The notes under the pieces are model-generated. The model saw only the letters and a program-made list of their open reading frames with translations, did not search any database and had not been told where the DNA came from. A DNA stretch of 64,000 nt, taken from Prostheceraeus crozeri. Its lineage: Eukaryota > Platyhelminthes > Polycladida > Euryleptidae. The translations under genes were made by a program, and so were the position numbers. Positions within the stretch are counted from its first letter, which is position 1. Each line of letters begins with the position of its first letter. The DNA lies in assembly GCA_907163375.1 (NCBI GenBank), contig CAJQUW010013690.1, positions 186,001-250,000 of the forward strand, given 5' to 3'. Shown piece after piece: positions 59,346-64,000 of this stretch.

Positions 59346-60502
59346 GTCCAAATTTTTCACCGTAGAAATTTTGAGAAGTCGATGCAATAAAAGAACCTCT
59401 TCTATAATACTTACCTTCTTTAGTCAGACCTATGCTATGAAACTTTTATGGACAGGATCAATAATTTAGTTTGAATGAATATGAAAAGGCAAAGGGAAGG
59501 AATCAAAGCAATGTGCAGTACAGGTGGTCGAAATGAAATCATTTCTGGTTTAGTTAGTCTTATAACTGGAATAATAAAAAATAGTCCCAAATGCAACGTA
59601 CTTTTACCCTTAGGGATGCGAACTATTTAATTTATTAACACAATTACATAGTAGATTTGTGTAATTTGCTTTTCTACATCTGGTAACGCGAACAATGCCT
59701 CGATTTCCCTTACAAATGGATTCACCCATCCCTAGAGTGAATGCGTCATTGCTGACGCCTGTATGCGTGCTTTCATTTTTCTCGTCCTAATCATTCTTCA
59801 TGTCATCAAGTAAATTCACAAAGCTGAGCTCTCAAAATGGACAATTTCTCAACTTTACATGCATGTGACTAAGTCGGTACAAAATGTTGTTGAAGCTTCA
59901 TTTCAAATTTCTATTTTAATGCACCCACAGAAGAAATTTCTTCAATAGTTTTCTATAACGAACGCCACGCTATGTAGAAGTGTTTTTAAACAATCAAAGC
60001 TGAGCCTAACTAGTCATTTTACATGTACATTTATTGACTTTATAGCGAATGATCTACAACTTAAACGTGCGTACTTTGTGCGTGTGTTCGTGTTGGAACA
60101 TGACATGTTTGGCCATTCCATAAAACTACGTGTAGAATCTCTCAACCACATTGACAAATGGTGTCACTTCGGTGCTCTCATTAGCAAGTATACTGAATGT
60201 TAGTTTGCCACAGAAGCTGATGACAATGTGGATCGAAGCAGATGTTTTTTTAGTCAGAGCTTGAAAATTTCATCAGATAAACAAGTCTAGATTAGTAAGA
60301 TATCACAGTCATCTATAATTTTACGTAAAATGAAGGAAGATAGTAATCAGCAATTGATCAATTACTGATTATGAGGACATGACCTTTATAGGAGGATATC
60401 AAGGATGCAAACAACATGATTCGCCTGACGAATGAAAGAATAATTTTACAAATCAGCATATGAAATTGAAAAATGTGATGCATCAACTGCGGAAATATAA
60501 TA
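59346..60502. other. intron sequence, nothing recognised
   Basis: A tagggatg inverted pair at about 59611..59735 is too short to call. Confidence 0.5.
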
Positions 60503-61840
60503 CAGATTGTTTCATAAAAAATGGATCACCCTTAAACATCACCTTAACTTCAACTTTGTCTAACTCCGCCAAACTTGAACGAATTTCTCTGAAATTTGGA
60601 AGATATGTCAGTTGTGCTTACTAATATCATTGTTGGAAATTTCAAGCATGAATATTGAGTTGTTTTCCTGTTATAGATAAAAAAAGTAGTAGATAATTTG
60701 ATCTTCATTTAGCAATGTTGCACAAAATCATACCTCACTCTTATAAAATTACATTTGTTTCCTTTGTTATGTAATATGTTGTTCTACAAGCCAAAAGCTA
60801 TCAGGCAAAACAAAAATAAAGAAAATCGGTCAATCTGAGCCTGTATAGCACCATTATTCATCAACGATAATGTAGCTGCTACATGTGATTAACTGGACTT
60901 CATGTTCCATAGCTTCCTGACTTCGTTGCGGTGGTGTTGGCAGCACTCCTGATTGCTTTCAGCTAGAAATCTATCTATTACCGGTTGAAAACAATACAAA
61001 GCACAAATGAACAATAACAAGATCGCATTCACAAAAGGCAAAGTGTCAGCCTTGCTAGAACTAGTGTTTTCTTTGCGAGCTACAAGCAAGCGACTAAATG
61101 TCCCTTACACAAATGTGCATCGATGGCATAATGATGATTTTCGACTCTGTCGTAAAGAGGGCTCTGGCCGTCCACGCAAGACATCCAAACTTAGAGACCG
61201 CCTAATTTTGAGATTTGTTAAAGTTGATCCAAGTCTCTCGTTAACTGAGATGGCTGCACTAGTCTCGTCTATTTCTAAGTCCACTATTCGTAGGAGACTT
61301 ATTGAGTCGAATTTCAAGAGCTGTAAGAGGCCCTCTCAGATCGAATTATCAGATCAGCATACAAAAAGAAGTTATTTATGGATGATAATGCTACGTGTCA
61401 CAGGAGTAGTAGAGTCAACTTATGCAAGTCTCAATTAGGGCTTAGGGCATTATCTTGGCCAGCTCGTTCTCCTGATCTGAATCCCATAGAAAATGTATGG
61501 AGTATTCTAAAACGTAACGTTCGTCGTTCACTGCTACCTACAGATGGCGTATCACAACTTACGTCACTGTTAAAAAGAGAGTAGAGAAAGTTAGATCAGT
61601 CAAAAATCAACGCTATCATCGAATCACTGCCTAGACGAATTGGTAATGTCATTGACAATAAGGGTAGGGCCACAAAATATTAGCTTCTTAGGAACCGTAA
61701 CTGTATCATAGCTTATCAGATTATATAAGGACATTTAAATATATTAGGGACATGAAATAACATGAAAAATGCTTTCTGTATCATACTTATGTTTTATTTA
61801 GTCAAATTTTAGGATGATCCACTTTTTATGAAACGGACTG
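60503..61840 (+). mobile_element. Tc1-type transposon, internally deleted
   Basis: The left end is cagattgtttcataaaaaat ggatcaccc and the complement of the right end is cagtccgtttcataaaaagt ggatcatcc: about 29 bp with few mismatches. TA lies on both sides. The 1338-bp body carries a shortened transposase gene. Confidence 0.93.
61007..61683 (+). pseudogene. Tc1-type (DD34E) transposase, catalytic core partly deleted
   Basis: The first frame (61007..61438) encodes the paired-like DNA-binding region: RLNVPYTNVHRWHNDDFRLC, then RKEGSGRPRKTSKLRDRLIL (the GRPR hook) and a second helix-turn-helix SISKSTIRRRLIESNFKSC. In another frame the last part of the DDE domain follows: DDNATCHRSSRV, then LSWPARSPDLNPIENVWSIL KRNVR. 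After an in-frame stop the usual tail (ESLPRRIGNVIDNKGRATKY) ends at 61683. About 100 residues between HTH and DNATCH are missing, including the first catalytic aspartate. It depends on another copy for movement, if it moves at all. Confidence 0.9.
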
Positions 61841-63450
61841 TACAATCCATTAATCAAGTCGATATCTTGACGGAGCGACTCTTTGGCAATGGTGCCAGTG
61901 CTGTGCACTTTTTCGATGGAAGAGTAATCCCAATCGATAACCAATTTGACTTATCGATAATTAGGCTATTGATTGTTTCAATGTTGCTGTCCAGAATTTT
62001 GTTTTAGTTATCGTTTTTAATGCTACAGCTAGAGGTCATTTGTTTTCAAAGCATTCATTATTCATTTTGATAACCTGTTTCATTACCTCCATTTCATATT
62101 CTCTTTCCCATTTTGTTACTCAACAATTGCAGAGGTCTAACTTATAGATCGTCAAATCGCATAAAATGTAAGCTGATTTAGAAGTGTTTACGCAACGAGG
62201 AATACACGAGAGACAGTCAACGCAAGTCTAACGCTCATATTCTGACATTTTAATAGAGTTCATAGTTAGTGGCTGTTACTTTACCAATCAATATTGATAT
62301 TCCTGTTTCTCGATTGTCAATTATTTTACACAAAAGAAGATTTGCTTTCAGAAGGAAAATAGGTTCAAGTTAAACTTTGCGGAATAATGACAAACATCTT
62401 TCTATGAAAAAATAGTTTTTCCGCTTAAAAGTACTCAAAATCCAAACCATTATGATTGTTTATGACCAATGTGATCATCGAGGACAGTTAGATGTTGGCC
62501 ATGTAATAAAGCAGTCAACCACAAATTTAATTGCGTTTGATTCCTACATAGCGCACAAATAGATGCATTTGGTCTTTATTGATATACTCTATTTTATTAT
62601 AAAGCTAAAGGACATCATTGGTTGATAATAATCAACCACCTTGCTTAATAACAGCAATAAATTAACTCAGATGTCAAATTGATCTCCATTTATAGATCCA
62701 TCGTGAGTTTCTATCGGATACAATAAGATACGAATAGATGACGCCTTAAGATTTCTATAGAAAATGACGGTGAATAATGGAAGTATAATCATTTATAGTT
62801 TCAATTTAAATCATTTTGTCATTCCCTTTATATATTCACCAAAATAAATACCAATGCGACTTTATTAAGAAGTAGGCATGTGGGTATACATGGGCATTTG
62901 CGAGAACAATAAGATGGGATTTTTTTGAAAGTACAGTACTAAATGTTGCTCCATTCACCATTAACCTAGTTATGACTTTCTATCGATACTGAAGCAAGCA
63001 ATATGCTTACAAATCAGTCAAAATAGATATATCAGAGAAAATCTTCCCATTTTGCAAAACTTTCCGTTGCACACGAGCAATTCCTTTTGTATTTAAAATA
63101 AGATAAGATAATTCTTTATTGCTCACATATCAGGATTCAGTGAGCACACCACAAAAAGTTAAAAAAACAAAAAATCACAAACACTGGCGAATTACAATAT
63201 TTTATGAAGGAAATTCGAAAAAGATTTGTTTTTGTGGGTGGTGGTTTAAGGGTAAGAGAGTTCCTTGTTCGATCACTTACACGTTCAAGAAACATTACAG
63301 GCAGACGATGATCACTGGTGTACTCTATGTTTCTGAATAATTTTAAACAAGATCGGTGAGCAATTTGCAACAAATTCTCATGGGTTGCATCAGAGTTCTA
63401 ACAGTAAAAGTTGCTGCTGAAGAAAAAAAGGTAAATCATAGAGTAGGGAT
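61841..63450. other. intron sequence, nothing recognised
   Basis: No supported features. Confidence 0.6.
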
Positions 63451-64000
63451 ATATAGGTAGAGTGTCGACTCAAAAAAGTATCTGTATACAGTGAACATTT
63501 TTGTATGGAAAGATTCCGTTTTTTGCGGAGATTACGTTCTCGTGGTACAAAAAATTATTTGAGCACTTTTGAAAAAAGTCTAAATTTTTGCCAATTTATA
63601 TACTACCGAGATGACGCCCCTATATAAGTAGTATGAAACAAGTTGGATATCAAAAGGAATGAATATTTGCTAGTAAGCATCCTAACTCAGCGGAAATTGA
63701 GCTTATTATCAAGGAAATTTCATGAAACGTATTGTAATGGAAGTCTTCATGAAAAAGTCGAGATCTGATTTTGCTCTCTCGGCTGAAATTTCAAGTTTTT
63801 AATTCAATTTTCATCGATATAATTTTATGATTCACTAAGTTCATATTTCACTTCTTGAATTTGAAAAGTGATGTGGACCATTTACATCTTTCAAAGTTAA
63901 TTGAAATCATTGTCTTTGATTACGTGATTTTGCTGTGCCAGTGGCAGGTTGCCTGTGATATGATCACGCTGAAAAATACTCTTGAGATGAGCATGAAAGC
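63451..64000 (+). repeat. family D dispersed repeat, copy 3, cut by window end
   Basis: It begins ataggtagagtgtcgactca and follows copy 1 (15600..16375) block by block: acagtgaa, gagattacgttc, gtagtatgaaacaagt, aaggaatgaatatttgcta. It continues past the window. Confidence 0.8.

Larger units (their letters stand above)
58217..64000 (-). other. presumed nAChR intron 1; exon 1 not identified
   Basis: Exon 1 should encode a signal peptide and end in phase 1. No convincing candidate was seen up to the window end. The hydrophobic minus-strand frame at 61089..60889 lies in the Tc1 element and is rejected. Confidence 0.5.

Noticed and set aside
59611-59735. tagggatg inverted pair as a tiny MITE
   Set aside because: The shared end is only 8 bp and the flanks do not match.
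60889-61089. Hydrophobic minus-strand start (VNAILLLFICALYCF) as signal-peptide exon 1
   Set aside because: It lies inside the Tc1 element, overlapping its transposase on the other strand, and has no phase-1 donor.
1-64000. LTR retrotransposons, endogenous viruses, Polintons, CRISPR arrays
   Set aside because: I saw no long terminal direct repeats, gag/integrase/protease or capsid motifs, and no regularly spaced direct repeats.

Overview
This is AT-rich animal DNA, about 35% G+C by eye. It has spliced exons with GT/AG borders, tRNA-derived SINEs, Penelope-like retroelements, hAT, pogo, Tc1 and mariner-type DNA transposons, and a Crypton-type tyrosine recombinase. No operons or bacterial signals are visible. 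The element mix suits an invertebrate, perhaps a marine one, but the sequence does not fix the phylum.

One host gene can be recognised, and it spans nearly the whole window on the minus strand. It encodes a nicotinic acetylcholine receptor subunit, a Cys-loop ligand-gated ion channel, and looks closest to the alpha9/alpha10 group. Three exons of its ligand-binding domain are visible: exon 2 (58216..57897), the 45-bp exon 3 (28558..28514) and the 110-bp exon 4 (768..659). All have canonical splice sites, and their phases and lengths match the conserved nAChR gene structure. The two complete introns are about 29.3 kb and 27.7 kb. Exon 1 should lie above 58.2 kb, perhaps beyond the window. Exon 5 onward should lie to the left of position 1. 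Exon 2 is unusual: it carries a Gly/Ser-rich stretch of about 66 residues with a CNCDCCC cluster ahead of the usual start of the receptor domain.

Almost everything else is intron filled with transposable elements. From low to high coordinates: a foldback repeat (2.2-2.6 kb), a SINE (5 kb), a LINE reverse-transcriptase scrap (8.1 kb), an hAT-like MITE (9.5-10.1 kb), two Penelope-like remnants (10.2-10.9 and 14.6-15.2 kb), a TCATGA-rich inverted-repeat element (12 kb), an hAT transposase tail (14 kb) and an unnamed repeat family (15.6, 24.4 and 63.5 kb). These are followed by a Crypton-type recombinase element with long terminal repeats and hairpins (20.1-22.1 kb), a pogo-type MITE nested in the unnamed repeat (24.7-25.7 kb), a long-inverted-repeat element beside exon 3 (28.6-30.0 kb), an hAT MITE with a perfect 8-bp target duplication (30.3-31.0 kb), two SINEs (32.7-33.0 kb), a DUF4817/mariner-like transposon (33.1-34.4 kb) and an internally deleted pogo/Tigger element (35.9-37.5 kb). 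The right part holds a young Penelope-like element arranged as a head-to-head inverted duplication (47.8-51.2 kb), a tRNA-Thr-like sequence (52.2 kb), two more Penelope ends flanking exon 2 (57.4 and 58.4-58.75 kb) and a Tc1 element (60.5-61.8 kb).

The most interesting items are the receptor's N-terminal extension, the hammerhead-ribozyme-like motifs repeated at Penelope ends, and the tyrosine-recombinase element flanked by inverted repeats with strong hairpins. All readings were made by eye, without database searches.
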